From: Cystobacter fuscus DSM 2262
GTDB lineage: Bacteria > Myxococcota > Myxococcia > Myxococcales > Myxococcaceae
Assembly: GCF_000335475.2 (NCBI RefSeq)
Contig: NZ_ANAH02000064.1
Location: forward strand, 496,001-560,000
Direction of reading: 5' to 3'
Length of the DNA: 64,000 nucleotides
Part shown: positions 8,218 to 17,069 of the stretch, piece by piece
How the letters are laid out: the number at the start of each line of letters is the position of its first letter
Position numbering within the stretch: the first letter of the stretch is position 1
Notes under the pieces: generated by a model
What the model was told of the DNA's origin: nothing
Database searches by the model: none
Seen by the model: only the letters and a program-made list of their open reading frames with translations
Program-made: the position numbers and the translations under genes

Positions 8218-9978
8218 ATGAAAGCAAAGCAGGGGTTGATGGTGTTGGGGGTCGTACTCTCCGCGGGGTCCGCGCTCGCGGTGCCCAAGACGATGACCGA
8301 GGCGCTCCCTCAGGAGAATCGGGTCCTCCTCAAGTTGGCGGAGACGGATCAGGGCAAGAACGCGCTGAAGTTCATCCTGAGCCTGGGCACCTACCAGGAT
8401 CACGCGGATCCGACGAAGTTCTATTACTCGCCCACGTTCCGGGTGTCACCCAACCCCGCGGGCGCGGCGACCGTGGTCGCGAATGATTCGGCCATCGCGC
8501 GTCGCAGCGAGATCGACACCATCAGCAAGGAAATCAGCCTGCTGTCCACCGAGGAGTTCATGGCGATCCGCAGGGCCTACTCGGTCCTCACGGCCAAGCT
8601 CCAGGATCCGAAGTTGACCCAACAAGAGCGCGATACCATCAACGCGGCTCGGACCAAGCTCGCGGCGGAGTTGGAAGCACTCAAGAACCGTGCCCAGAAC
8701 AACGAGGGTGAGCTGCCCGCCTACGTGCTGGACGCCAAGTACGGTCGCATGGCGGATCTCTTCGGCCTGTCCGGGTTCCCGCTCTCGTCCGCTGACGTCA
8801 AGGACGTGTCGGTGCGCACGAAGCAGCTGGGAGATCTCAGCCAGTCCAATGGCGGTATCTTCTCCGGCAACGTCTACTCGGGCTTCACCCCGGAGGAGAT
8901 CGAGTACCTGAAATTCTACAAGCAGGTCCGGGCCGACCTGGGGCTGTACCAGGTGAGCCTGGTCAAGCTCCCCATCCAGAGCATTTCGTACTTCTCGCTC
9001 GCGGAGACCATGACCGGGAGCAATGATCAACAGCGTATCGGCGTGCCGCTGTTCCGCTCCATGAAGGGCAGCGGGGATGGCTCCTCGGGGACGTACAACT
9101 TCGACCTGACGCTCGACGGTGCCGAGAAGTTCAGTTCCGCGCCCCCGCCCATCGTCGTGCCCGTGGGGCTCAAGGCCCAACTGACGGTCCGCCCGCCCGC
9201 GTTGAGGGCAAGCCTCTCGTGTGATTTCACCACGGGCTGGTCCGTCCAGGGACGAACGGACATCAAGGATGGCTTGATCATCTTCAACGATGACATCTAC
9301 ACCTCGATGGTGGCGAAGTCGGTGTCGGAGACGAACAAGCCGTGCCGGGTCCACGTCGAGGGGGGAGATGGCAGCGCGGCGCAGCTCGTCTACGCGCAAG
9401 CCCTGGTGGCGCTGCAAGAGCGCTTCACGAACCTGTACTTCGAGCGCGTCTCCCTCTCCTATAACGAGAAGCTGACCTACTGGGACAAGGTCCAGCAGGA
9501 CATCGCGGCACACCGTCACCAGGGGGCCAACGACGGATGGTCCAGTCTCTTCGGGAGCGCGCGCACCCTCGGGTACATCGGGACGATTGTCGGGGCCTTC
9601 TCCAACGCGGCGCGCTTCTACTGGCACACCAACACCCAGAACATCCAACACCTGAACACGGTGAAGTTCGAGCAGGAAATCGTCATCGACCAGAACAAGC
9701 AGATCAACGTCGAGTTGGGGACGGCCGACATGTGTCTGGCCTGGAACCCTGGCCTGAAGCGGTACCTCGCCTGCACCGCATCGGAGTGGACCACGAGCCA
9801 GCCCGTCGAGGACGCCTATTCGGAAGCACGGGATTCCTATCTGTGCGACGAGAACGATACGACGCCGGAGTGCGCGGAGCACCGCAACCAGGACGCCCCC
9901 TTGGACGACCAGGGGAACATCGAGTCGGAGAACCCTCCTCCTCCTCCTCCGGAGGTCTCGCTTCCGGACGAAATCTGA
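8218..9978 (+). CDS. Exported protein of unknown function (586 aa)
   Basis: Residues 1-22 form a Sec signal peptide ending in GSALA. A lysine- and glutamate-rich helical region with coiled-coil character (about 95-165) contains LSTEEFMAIRRAYSVLTAKL and LTQQERDTINAARTKLAAEL. The middle is beta-rich, and the C-terminus is an acidic tail with a run of six prolines before EVSLPDEI. Four to six cysteines in the second half could form disulfides. I do not recognise the family. It is the first of five consecutive exported-protein genes on this strand, so it probably belongs to an envelope or extracellular assembly. The ATG is preceded by GGGGAAG. Confidence 0.8.
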   Translation: MKAKQGLMVLGVVLSAGSALAVPKTMTEALPQENRVLLKLAETDQGKNALKFILSLGTYQDHADPTKFYYSPTFRVSPNPAGAATVVANDSAIARRSEIDTISKEISLLSTEEFMAIRRAYSVLTAKLQDPKLTQQERDTINAARTKLAAELEALKNRAQNNEGELPAYVLDAKYGRMADLFGLSGFPLSSADVKDVSVRTKQLGDLSQSNGGIFSGNVYSGFTPEEIEYLKFYKQVRADLGLYQVSLVKLPIQSISYFSLAETMTGSNDQQRIGVPLFRSMKGSGDGSSGTYNFDLTLDGAEKFSSAPPPIVVPVGLKAQLTVRPPALRASLSCDFTTGWSVQGRTDIKDGLIIFNDDIYTSMVAKSVSETNKPCRVHVEGGDGSAAQLVYAQALVALQERFTNLYFERVSLSYNEKLTYWDKVQQDIAAHRHQGANDGWSSLFGSARTLGYIGTIVGAFSNAARFYWHTNTQNIQHLNTVKFEQEIVIDQNKQINVELGTADMCLAWNPGLKRYLACTASEWTTSQPVEDAYSEARDSYLCDENDTTPECAEHRNQDAPLDDQGNIESENPPPPPPEVSLPDEI

Positions 9979-10010
9979 CCCACAGCTATTGAGAGTCGAA
10001 TGCCGTTCAA

Positions 10011-10036
10011 TGGCCAGCCCCCTCGAGGGCTGGCCA
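10011..10036 (+). terminator. Hairpin between first two genes of exported cluster
   Basis: TGGCCAGCCC and GGGCTGGCCA form a perfect 10-bp stem with a CCTCGA loop, about 30 bases past the first gene's stop and 38 before the next start. With no T-run it may only partly stop transcription, or stabilise the upstream message and set different expression of the two genes. Confidence 0.45.
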
Positions 10037-10074
10037 AGTGCTTTGTGTTGGACTCAATCTCCTTGGAGAAGAAC

Positions 10075-11121
10075 ATGCGCTTGCATTGGGTGATGGTCGC
10101 CGTGATCGCGTTTCCGGCGGCCGCCTTGGCCGCTGAACTCCCCGAATATGTCGGGAAGCTCCGGCGTACGACGACCTCGGAAAACGTCTACCGGCTGCAT
10201 GTGTCGCATGCGGGAGCCGAGGTGACGGACAGTCTTTCTCCGGAGCTGAAGAACGCCTTGCAGAAGCAGTTGAATGTGTTCGCGGCGAGTGGTGTCTCCG
10301 TGCCCTCCAGCCCCCTCGTGAACATGAACGTGGACGTGCTCAATGGGCTTCAACTCGCCATCGAATTCCGTCATGTCCTGTCGCAGCAGAGGGCCTACCT
10401 GTCCTGCTTCCAGGCGTGGTACCTGTCCCTCCCGCAGGCGGACATCAACGTTCCGAACCGGACGGTCCTCGCCGGGAGCTTGAGTGAGGCCTCGGCGGAG
10501 GCCAGGCAGGAGCTCGCGATCGCCTACGCTCCGCTTTTCGCTCAATACCTCCGGCAGGAGTACGTCCAGTGCGCTCCCCGGTTCGAGAACTTCGAGATTC
10601 CGGACGACAACGGTACGTTTCTCTATACGGGCGTCACCCGCTGGCTCAATGGGACGCTCACCCCGAGCTACGCGAATTTCGCGACCTTGCTCGAGCCGAG
10701 CAAGCCCAGCTTCAATGCCGCGCGAAGCAGCACGCTCGCCCAGGTTCCGCGTCAGGAGTACCTCATCGCCTGGCTGAGCGCGGTCAAGGCGAAGGCCACC
10801 CCGCGGGACTATTTCGAGAGCTTTCCGCTCGTCACGAACGTGGAGGATGAAAACGCGAAGCCGGCCTTCCTGGCGCTGAGCGCGCTTCGTCACTGGGCGG
10901 AGAGCGACGACGTGGCGGCGTATATCGATCGAGGTGTGCTCACGAATGAACTCGCGACCGGGCTGCGTCACGTGAACGTCGTTCTGGAGGCCTGCTATCA
11001 GCTCGTCGATGGGCAGCAGGTGTACCGGTGCGGAGCCGGAGAGGATGTGGGCTCGCGTCTCGTGAGATTCACGCTGTCCAACGACGCGGTGGGGCCGTTC
11101 GGGTTTCTCGTGAAGCCGTGA
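10075..11121 (+). CDS. Exported protein of unknown function (348 aa)
   Basis: I start at the ATG after TTGGAGAAGAAC; this gives a signal peptide (RLHWVMVAVIAFPAAALA) cut before AELPEYVGKL. An upstream ATG at 10000 would only add sequence from the hairpin. The mature part is mostly helical, with three or four cysteines in spaced positions (YLSCFQAWYL, EYVQCAPRF, LEACYQL, YRCGAGED) that could form two disulfides. No known domain is recognised. It is second in the exported-gene cluster and its stop is 22 bases before the next start. Confidence 0.8.
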   Translation: MRLHWVMVAVIAFPAAALAAELPEYVGKLRRTTTSENVYRLHVSHAGAEVTDSLSPELKNALQKQLNVFAASGVSVPSSPLVNMNVDVLNGLQLAIEFRHVLSQQRAYLSCFQAWYLSLPQADINVPNRTVLAGSLSEASAEARQELAIAYAPLFAQYLRQEYVQCAPRFENFEIPDDNGTFLYTGVTRWLNGTLTPSYANFATLLEPSKPSFNAARSSTLAQVPRQEYLIAWLSAVKAKATPRDYFESFPLVTNVEDENAKPAFLALSALRHWAESDDVAAYIDRGVLTNELATGLRHVNVVLEACYQLVDGQQVYRCGAGEDVGSRLVRFTLSNDAVGPFGFLVKP

Positions 11122-11143
11122 AGTGTCGAGGAGGGAGCCAATC

Positions 11144-11545
11144 ATGACGAAGAAGCGCTTGGGGCTCATCGCCGGGCCCTTGGGAATACTCGTGCTCGTC
11201 GGAATGTCCTGGAGGGACGCGTGGGTGTCCGAGCAGAACCCGCCCGCCGGGAGGGTGAAGGAGGCGCGTTCGCCGCGACAGGCCAGCAAGCCCCAGGAGG
11301 GTCAGGCGCAGCGCCCGCCGCCGTCCCGTGCGCAGGAGGCCGTGGTCCAGCGGAGGGAGGAGCCCTCGAACGAGGAGGGCCGCTTCCTGGTGTTGGGAAA
11401 GAAGCAGCAGCTCAAGCTCGAACTCGACAAGCTTCAACTTCATCGTGTCTTCGATGATGGAACCACGCAGTACACCTACGAGGGAGGGACCGTGGTCACC
11501 ATCCTCCCCGACGGGGAAGTCCTCCTGCTTCCGGAGGAGATCTAG
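11144..11545 (+). CDS. Membrane-anchored basic protein, unknown (133 aa)
   Basis: It starts at ATG after GAGGGAGCC. A single hydrophobic segment (about 7-21, GLIAGPLGILVLVGM) acts as an anchor or uncleaved signal. Residues 30-80 are a Pro/Gln/Arg/Glu-rich linker, and the C-terminal 50 residues form a small beta-type domain: RFLVLGKKQQLKLELDKLQL, then TQYTYEGGTVVTILPDGEVL. This is a periplasm-facing linker-plus-domain layout. The family is not recognised. It sits between two exported-protein genes, ten bases before the next. Confidence 0.75.
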   Translation: MTKKRLGLIAGPLGILVLVGMSWRDAWVSEQNPPAGRVKEARSPRQASKPQEGQAQRPPPSRAQEAVVQRREEPSNEEGRFLVLGKKQQLKLELDKLQLHRVFDDGTTQYTYEGGTVVTILPDGEVLLLPEEI

Positions 11546-11554
11546 GAGACCTTG

Positions 11555-12922
11555 ATGCGCAGCCTCATGGTTGCATTGTCGCTGAGTCTTTCGTCGATTG
11601 CCCTCGCGGAGCCCCTGGTCGTCCTCCCCAACACCCTGGTCGTGGTGGAGGAGGACGGACGGCAGTTCATTTCAGTGCGGGAGAACGGCTCGCAGATCGA
11701 GGCGAGTATTCAGTTCGTCACCAGCTGGAGCGAGTCCGTCGGTCTGCTCCGGGCGCGTCATGGGGAGGCCGTCCATGACATGGATGTGGTGAAGGTGGAT
11801 GTGCTTCCCACCCGTCTCGAGTTCGCGTCGTCTTTTTTCACCCAGGACAATCCGGCGTTGGTGGACGTCCGGTTCGAGTATGGTGTGAACAGGGTGACGG
11901 TCAGGCTCCGCTTCAACAAGGACTATGACGTCCGTCAAATCCGTGAGGCGTTGACCTTCCCCGCCTCGCTGGGAAGCGTGGACGCCCGGGTCATCTGTCT
12001 CGGGTCCGTGGTGAGCCCGCAGTGCGATGCGGAAATCACGCGCATTCCGCTCCTCAACCCGCGGGCCGTACGGATGAATCCCGCGGAGAATCTGCCCAGG
12101 GCGCACTACGTCTACCTCCGGGCCTATGCCACGCAGCTCATGCTGACGGCGACCCCGTATCTCTCCGAGGCCTTCTCCAACACCGTCCGGGCGCGCTACT
12201 GGGCGGGTGGAAACTGCGAGCAGGTGGAAATCGAGTGGCATCGAGAGGCCTGTCTCATCGCACGCCGTTACTCCGGCACCTCGCAGGTCTCCCTGGGGGA
12301 GGCGATCAGGGGGTTGGGGCTGCGGCTCTACCCGGAGGAGTCCTTCGCGGACGGAGAGGGCTTCCTGGTGGAGGGCTCGCATTTCGGTCTCCGTCAGCTC
12401 AACTCGAAGTTCGATTTCGAGCGACTCCGCCAGAAGCTGGACCAGGAGTTCGTGCTCGAGAATTCCTTGCGAAACATCCGTTCCGCGCTTCCATTCGTCA
12501 ATCCGGCGGAGGGCCTGCATCGCTGGCGCTTCGACATCCAGGGAAATGCCCTGTCCTGGAGGGGGCGGAAGATCGCGCTCGCGCCAGGTTCTCACATGCG
12601 GGGAGAGACCCTGCTGATGCTCTCGGCGCGCGGGCGGAAGTACCGTATCCCCGTGAGCTACAGCATCCACCTGGGCTTCACGTATGATCCCTTGGCTCGC
12701 AAGGTGACACTCGACGACGTCCACGTCCAGAACCTGAAACTCCTTGGACAGGATTGGCCAGGCCACAACCCGGTCGTTGGATACCGGAGCGATATGGAAA
12801 TTTTCATCAACGGTTACTTCACATCCGCACGGGAGAAGGCAAAGATTACCAGGAGTATCGAGGTTTTCCTGACACGGCTTCAGAATGAACACACCGGGTT
12901 CGAACCTTTCCTGAATCCCTGA
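11555..12922 (+). CDS. Exported protein of unknown function (455 aa)
   Basis: The ATG follows AGGAG with about nine bases spacing. Residues 1-17 are a short signal peptide (SLMVALSLSLSSIALA) cut before EPLVVLPNTLVVV. The N-terminal 150 residues are beta-rich (VRFEYGVNRVTVRLRFNKDY), and two cysteines at ARVICLGSVVSPQCDAEITR probably pair. The C-terminal half has a helical repeat-like part and a final beta region. No catalytic motif is visible. Its place directly after the anchored 133-aa protein suggests joint function in the cell envelope. Confidence 0.8.
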   Translation: MRSLMVALSLSLSSIALAEPLVVLPNTLVVVEEDGRQFISVRENGSQIEASIQFVTSWSESVGLLRARHGEAVHDMDVVKVDVLPTRLEFASSFFTQDNPALVDVRFEYGVNRVTVRLRFNKDYDVRQIREALTFPASLGSVDARVICLGSVVSPQCDAEITRIPLLNPRAVRMNPAENLPRAHYVYLRAYATQLMLTATPYLSEAFSNTVRARYWAGGNCEQVEIEWHREACLIARRYSGTSQVSLGEAIRGLGLRLYPEESFADGEGFLVEGSHFGLRQLNSKFDFERLRQKLDQEFVLENSLRNIRSALPFVNPAEGLHRWRFDIQGNALSWRGRKIALAPGSHMRGETLLMLSARGRKYRIPVSYSIHLGFTYDPLARKVTLDDVHVQNLKLLGQDWPGHNPVVGYRSDMEIFINGYFTSAREKAKITRSIEVFLTRLQNEHTGFEPFLNP

Positions 12923-12970
12923 ACTGGAGAACCGCGATCCCAAGCGAAGCGCCCACAAGGAGTGGGAGTG

Positions 12971-13273
12971 ATGACGGGATGCTGGACTCTCCTGGTGTTG
13001 TCCCTGGGTGTCTGTCTGTCTGGGTGTGCTGAACATACCGTGAGACAGACTGGCACCGATGTCGAGGGCGGTTTTGAATCTCCAACGGGTGGAGGAGGCG
13101 GGACGGTGGATGGGGGAAGTGGGCCGGCGTGTGTGGAGCTCGACAAGGACGCGTCCTTCGAATCCGTCGTGGACAGACTCGAATCGCAAGGCCTCGTCCA
13201 TGGCCGCGCGATCGCGCTCGGGTTGCTCGTGAGGGCGGGGCGGCTCGACGCGGGGATGGCGCAGTGCCCGTGA
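12971..13273 (+). CDS. Small lipoprotein, unknown (100 aa)
   Basis: I use the ATG nine bases after AAGGAG; an in-frame GTG nine bases earlier touches the ribosome site. The N-terminus WTLLVLSLGVCLSGC ends in a lipobox. A glycine-rich linker (SPTGGGGGTVDGGSG) leads to a short helical domain with two cysteines (PACVELD and the final AQCP). It closes the cluster of five exported proteins and its end faces cysQ across 12 bases. Family not recognised. Confidence 0.7.
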   Translation: MTGCWTLLVLSLGVCLSGCAEHTVRQTGTDVEGGFESPTGGGGGTVDGGSGPACVELDKDASFESVVDRLESQGLVHGRAIALGLLVRAGRLDAGMAQCP

Positions 13274-13285
13274 GGCACCGGGCGA

Positions 13286-14098
13286 CTACCCGCCGCCTCG
13301 CTCCTCCAGCAGCGCCAGCCAGTCCTGGCGCGCGTCCCCGAAGGCGAGGAAGGACGGATTGGTGAGCCGCTCCTTGTTGTAGGCCAGCCGGCGGCCCTCG
13401 GTGTCCGTCACCGCGCCGCCCGCCGCTTCCAGCACGCACTGCGCCGCCGCGGTGTCCCACTCGCTGGTGGGCTGGAACCGGGGGTAGAAGTCCGCCTTGC
13501 CCTCCGCGATGAGGCAGAACTTGAGCGAGCTGCCCAGGTTGGCCGTCCTCGCGGTGGGTAGCCGCGCGAGCAGCGCCTCCACGCGCGGTCCCGCGTGATC
13601 CCGGCTCGCCACGATGACCAGCCGCTCGGGATCGGCGGGCCGCGTGTGCAGCTCCACCGGCGCCTGGCCCTCGTCCGCCCGGAAGGCACCCTGGCCCCGC
13701 CGCCCCCAGTACGTCACGCCCGAGACTGGCACATGCACCACCCCCAGCACGGGCTCCGTCCCGGAGATGAGGGCGATGTTGACGGTGAACTCGCCGCTGC
13801 CCTTGATGAACTCCTTGGTGCCATCGAGCGGATCCACCAACCAGTAGCGGCTCCACTGGCGCCGCTCGGCCAGCTCCCGCTCGTCGGATTCCTCGGACAG
13901 CACCGGCAGCTCGGGCGTCAGCCGCCGCAGGGCGTCGACGATGAGGGTGTGCGCGGCCTTGTCCGCCGCCGTGAGCGGGGAGTCGTCCGACTTGCGCTCG
14001 ACGTCCAGCGGCCCTCCATGGAACCGCAGCGTGGCACGCCCCGCCTCACGCGCCACGTCGCACACCGCGACCATCAACGCTTCCTCTGTCCGGCTCAT
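13286..14098 (-). CDS. cysQ: 3'(2'),5'-bisphosphate nucleotidase CysQ
   Basis: 270 aa, typical for the inositol-monophosphatase superfamily. Metal-binding motifs are present: SPLTAADKAAH (about 40-50), LSEES (67-71), DPLDGTKEF (89-97) and SEWDTAAAQC near 215. DGTKEFIKGSGEFTVNIALI is the CysQ form, pointing to 3'-phosphoadenosine 5'-phosphate as substrate, which clears PAP made by sulfotransferases and, in myxobacteria, by phosphopantetheinyl transfer. The gene lies ten bases downstream of the KR-carrier protein gene and is probably in one operon with it; PAP removal would match sulfation or carrier-protein loading, but the second is an inference. Confidence 0.88.
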   Translation of the reverse strand: MSRTEEALMVAVCDVAREAGRATLRFHGGPLDVERKSDDSPLTAADKAAHTLIVDALRRLTPELPVLSEESDERELAERRQWSRYWLVDPLDGTKEFIKGSGEFTVNIALISGTEPVLGVVHVPVSGVTYWGRRGQGAFRADEGQAPVELHTRPADPERLVIVASRDHAGPRVEALLARLPTARTANLGSSLKFCLIAEGKADFYPRFQPTSEWDTAAAQCVLEAAGGAVTDTEGRRLAYNKERLTNPSFLAFGDARQDWLALLEERGGG

Positions 14099-14108
14099 GC
14101 GCGCTCCC

Positions 14109-16067
14109 TCAGTCGTCCTCGCCGGAGGGCTTCACGGCGGAGGAGGGGACGAGGGGCCGGTCGAAGGACTTGTCTGGAAGCCCCTCGGACGCGGCCCGGA
14201 GCCGCTGGGCCAGCAGCTCCACCGTGGGCCCTTCCTGGAGGCTCACGGGAGGCAGGGGCACTCCCGTCTTCTCTCGCACCTGGGTCATCACCGTCATCCC
14301 GGTGCGCCAGTCGCCCCCCAGCTCGAAGAAGTTGTCGTAGATGCCTACCCCGGTGATGCCCAGCATCGACTCCCACACCTTCGCGATGGACTCCTCCACC
14401 TCGTCGCGCGGAGCCACATAGGCGGTGTCCAGGTCGGGACGGGACGCCTTGCGCGCGGCGCTCGGATCGAAGGCGGCGGGCTCGGCCCGGTGCGTGCCCT
14501 GCTCCGGGGGACTCGGCGGTGGCTGGGCCGTGGCGGGGGCGGACGGGGCTCGCGGGGTGACGGCCACCCGGGCCACGTCGCCGAGCGAGAGCACGCCGGT
14601 GAACAGCTCGGCGCCCTCGGCCGCCGTGATGGGCCGCGAGCCCAGGGGAGCCACGGTCGAGTGGAGCGCGTCCGCGTCGTCGCTGGCCCAGCCGTCCCAG
14701 TCCACACTCACCCACGGCACCGGCGAGCGCTGCGCCTGGCGCAGGGCGAACGCATCCATGAAGTTCATGGCCGCGGCATAGGCGGCGCTCGCCCCCCGCC
14801 CGTGCACCGCCGCGAGCGACGAGGCGAGCAGGCAGAAGTCGAGCGGCCGGCCTCGCAGCACCTCCTCGAGCGCGTACAGGCCACGCACCCGGCTCTGGAA
14901 GAGGACGCGCACGTCGTCGGGCGTCAGGTCCGCGAGGGAACGCGAGAGCGAGGCATTCATCGAGCCCACGCAGAACACCACTCCATGGAGCGCGCCGAAG
15001 TGGGCGAGCGTCTCCTCGAGGGCGCTCTGGAGCTGATCCCGATCCCCCACGTCCGCGCTGATCACCCGCACCTCGGCGCCCAGGGCCTCGAGTGCCCGTA
15101 CATGGCGGATCCGCCGCGAGAGCGGATCGCCCGCGTCGTGGGTCGCCAGCCAGTCCTCCCAGTGGGAGCGCTCGGGCATCAAGGAGCGGCTGACGAGCAC
15201 GAGCCGTGCCCGGACGTGCCGCGCGAGGGCCTCGGCGTGGCTGGAGCCCAGGGTGCCGAAGCCGCCGAGCACGAGGTAGACGCCTCGCTCGCGCGGGGAC
15301 AGCGCGCCCGGCGCACGCGCGGAGGCCTGGGCGGCGGTGGGGAGCTCGATGGGCGTGAAGGCGCGCACGTGGCGCTGCTGGCCGCGGTACACGACGTCCT
15401 CACTGGACGAGGCCGCGGCGCACTCGGACAGGAGCCAGTCGGCGAGCCGGGCCTCCTGCCAGCTCCCGGGCGCCGGGAGGTTCACATCCACCGAGCGGCA
15501 GGTGACGTGCGGGGACTCGCGGGACGCGGCGCGCACGGCGCCGAGCACCGTGGCCCGTTCGGGGCAGGGGCTCTCCTCGCCCAGGGCCTGCATGCGGTGG
15601 GTGAGCACCACGAGCGACAGGGGCCGGGGCGCCTGGCGTCCGAGCGCCTGGAGCAGGAACAGGAGGGACTGGAAGCCCCCCTCCTGGGCCGGCTCGAAGG
15701 CCGCCTCCAGCTCTCCGGCGTTCCGCGGGGGAAGCAGGCTCCAGAGGTGCAGCACCCGGTCGGGCGCGAGCCCTTGGGGGAGCAGCAAGCGCAGCAGCAG
15801 ATCGTAGTCCGCCGCCTCCGCGGGCTGGAGCGACCAGTGGTTCTCACCGAGCTGGGCGAGGCGGGGACCGGGGGTGAGCAGGATGACGCGCTGACCGGCC
15901 TCCTCGAGGCGCTGCTTCAGACGGGCCCCGATTCCCTCCGGTCCGGGGGGCTCGGGCAGCAGCAACCACCAGCATGCCCGGTGGATGTCCCAAGCCGCCG
16001 AGGGGGGAAGGGTGGGCCGCCACGAGGGAAGCGAGAAGCCCCCTGGCATGTCCTGCTCGGCATTCAT
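14109..16067 (-). CDS. Ketoreductase plus carrier-protein fusion, carrier site lost
   Basis: 652 aa, shaped like the end of a modular polyketide synthase but with no KS or AT. Residues about 30-245 are the structural half of a KR; 255-500 the catalytic half, with the NADPH loop LVLGGFGTLGSS and the tyrosine in SAAYAAAMNFMDAFA (Y430). The Asn expected four residues after Tyr is Met434. A proline-rich linker (about 505-555) leads to a carrier domain with YDNFFELGGDWRTGMTVM. The phosphopantetheine serine of the usual GGDS/GGHS is Trp587 (codon TGG), so it cannot be loaded in the normal way. It lies upstream of cysQ and downstream of a 70-aa protein on the same strand. A scaffold or regulatory role is possible. 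Confidence 0.85.
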   Translation of the reverse strand: MNAEQDMPGGFSLPSWRPTLPPSAAWDIHRACWWLLLPEPPGPEGIGARLKQRLEEAGQRVILLTPGPRLAQLGENHWSLQPAEAADYDLLLRLLLPQGLAPDRVLHLWSLLPPRNAGELEAAFEPAQEGGFQSLLFLLQALGRQAPRPLSLVVLTHRMQALGEESPCPERATVLGAVRAASRESPHVTCRSVDVNLPAPGSWQEARLADWLLSECAAASSSEDVVYRGQQRHVRAFTPIELPTAAQASARAPGALSPRERGVYLVLGGFGTLGSSHAEALARHVRARLVLVSRSLMPERSHWEDWLATHDAGDPLSRRIRHVRALEALGAEVRVISADVGDRDQLQSALEETLAHFGALHGVVFCVGSMNASLSRSLADLTPDDVRVLFQSRVRGLYALEEVLRGRPLDFCLLASSLAAVHGRGASAAYAAAMNFMDAFALRQAQRSPVPWVSVDWDGWASDDADALHSTVAPLGSRPITAAEGAELFTGVLSLGDVARVAVTPRAPSAPATAQPPPSPPEQGTHRAEPAAFDPSAARKASRPDLDTAYVAPRDEVEESIAKVWESMLGITGVGIYDNFFELGGDWRTGMTVMTQVREKTGVPLPPVSLQEGPTVELLAQRLRAASEGLPDKSFDRPLVPSSAVKPSGEDD

Positions 16068-16085
16068 GGTGGTGGGGGCGCGCGC

Positions 16086-16298
16086 TCAGGAAGCGCGGGG
16101 CAGCGTGCGGCGGGCTATTCCATCCTCCGCGTCGTCCGACTCGTAATAGAGGGTCGCCCCTCCCTCGTCGTAGACGACCAGCACGCGCTCGCTGTGATCC
16201 AGCAGGCCGGTGGCCGCCGCGGCCGCCTTGCGGACCAGCGGATCGGCTCTCAGGGGGCGCTTCTTGGTGTTGCCTGTACGTACGGACGCACTGGGCAT
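16086..16298 (-). CDS. Small protein, unknown (70 aa)
   Basis: The frame is open much further upstream, but only the last 70 codons look like protein: a basic N-terminus (RTGNTKKRPLR), an alanine-rich helix (VRKAAAAATGLLDHSERV) and a beta hairpin with acidic loop (VLVVYDEGGATLYYESDD). The ATG has AGGAG about 12 bases upstream, rather far. It ends 18 bases before the KR-carrier gene and is probably translated from the same message. Function unknown; an ATG ten codons earlier is an alternative start. Confidence 0.6.
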   Translation of the reverse strand: MPSASVRTGNTKKRPLRADPLVRKAAAAATGLLDHSERVLVVYDEGGATLYYESDDAEDGIARRTLPRAS

Positions 16299-16418
16299 GG
16301 GGGTTGATGACTCCTTGAACCCGCCCATCAGGGAGGGGGGTTCCGTGCTATAGCCAACGGAGGACTTCGTTGACAAGCGCTTGACATGACCCGCCTGGAA
16401 ACGAGGTAAGGAAGCGGC

Positions 16419-17021
16419 ATGAATCGCCGCCTCGTCACCGTCCTGGTGTTCACTCTCTGTCTCTGCACGACGGCGAGCGCCCAGCCCCCGCGTCCCGCCG
16501 AGCTGTCGGCCTCCGTCACTCCGCCCTGGTTTCCCCGGGCCGCCTCGCTGAGCGTGTCCCTGCGCGAGGGCGCGGTGCTGCCCGAGGCCCGCGTGCAGTG
16601 GCAGTTGCTGTTCTTTCGCAGCCGTAAGGATTCGCTCGGGCTGCTCATCGAGCCCTCGGTGGCCTTCGCCGCCGCCCGGCCTGCTTCCATCCCGGACGCC
16701 AGCGGCGCGCTCACCTCGCTCCAGCTCTACTCGCTCCTGTTCGGCGTGGGGTACACCAACCGCACCGAGTCCGGTCTGGAGTGGGGCTTCCAGGTGAGCA
16801 CGGGTCCCACCTGGGCCCGGGGGCGCTTCACCACCTCGCCTGCCCGGGAGTCTGCCTGGATGGGCCTGCTGGAAGGCCGCGCGCGAATGGGCTACCGCTT
16901 CGGTGCCGTTGGCTCGGGGATTACGGTAGGGTATGGTGATCCCTACAACTACAAACGTTCGAGCCGCTCCCGGCCGTTCATCGGGGGCCTGCAACTGGGT
17001 CTGTACGCGGACTGGCGCTAG
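16419..17021 (+). CDS. Outer-membrane beta-barrel-like protein (200 aa)
   Basis: Signal peptide at residues 1-22 (VTVLVFTLCLCTTASAQ). The remaining 178 residues alternate polar and hydrophobic positions with aromatic girdle residues: VQWQLLFFRSR, LGLLIEPSVAFAA, LQLYSLLFGVGYTN, GLEWGFQVSTGPTW, MGYRFGAVGSGITVGYG, GLQLGLYADWR. That is about eight strands and a terminal aromatic-containing strand, fitting a small outer-membrane barrel. AAGGAAG precedes the start. It is transcribed away from the KR-carrier operon. Ligand or partner unknown. Confidence 0.7.
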   Translation: MNRRLVTVLVFTLCLCTTASAQPPRPAELSASVTPPWFPRAASLSVSLREGAVLPEARVQWQLLFFRSRKDSLGLLIEPSVAFAAARPASIPDASGALTSLQLYSLLFGVGYTNRTESGLEWGFQVSTGPTWARGRFTTSPARESAWMGLLEGRARMGYRFGAVGSGITVGYGDPYNYKRSSRSRPFIGGLQLGLYADWR

Positions 17022-17069
17022 GCCCCACTGGATCCTGTGCCCCCTGGCGGGGTGAAGTGTGTACTGAAG

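Noticed and set aside
16370-16386. Two TTGACA hexamers 11 bases apart before the outer-membrane protein gene
   Set aside because: No convincing -10 sequence at 16-18 bases from either one; left as chance or a weak promoter.
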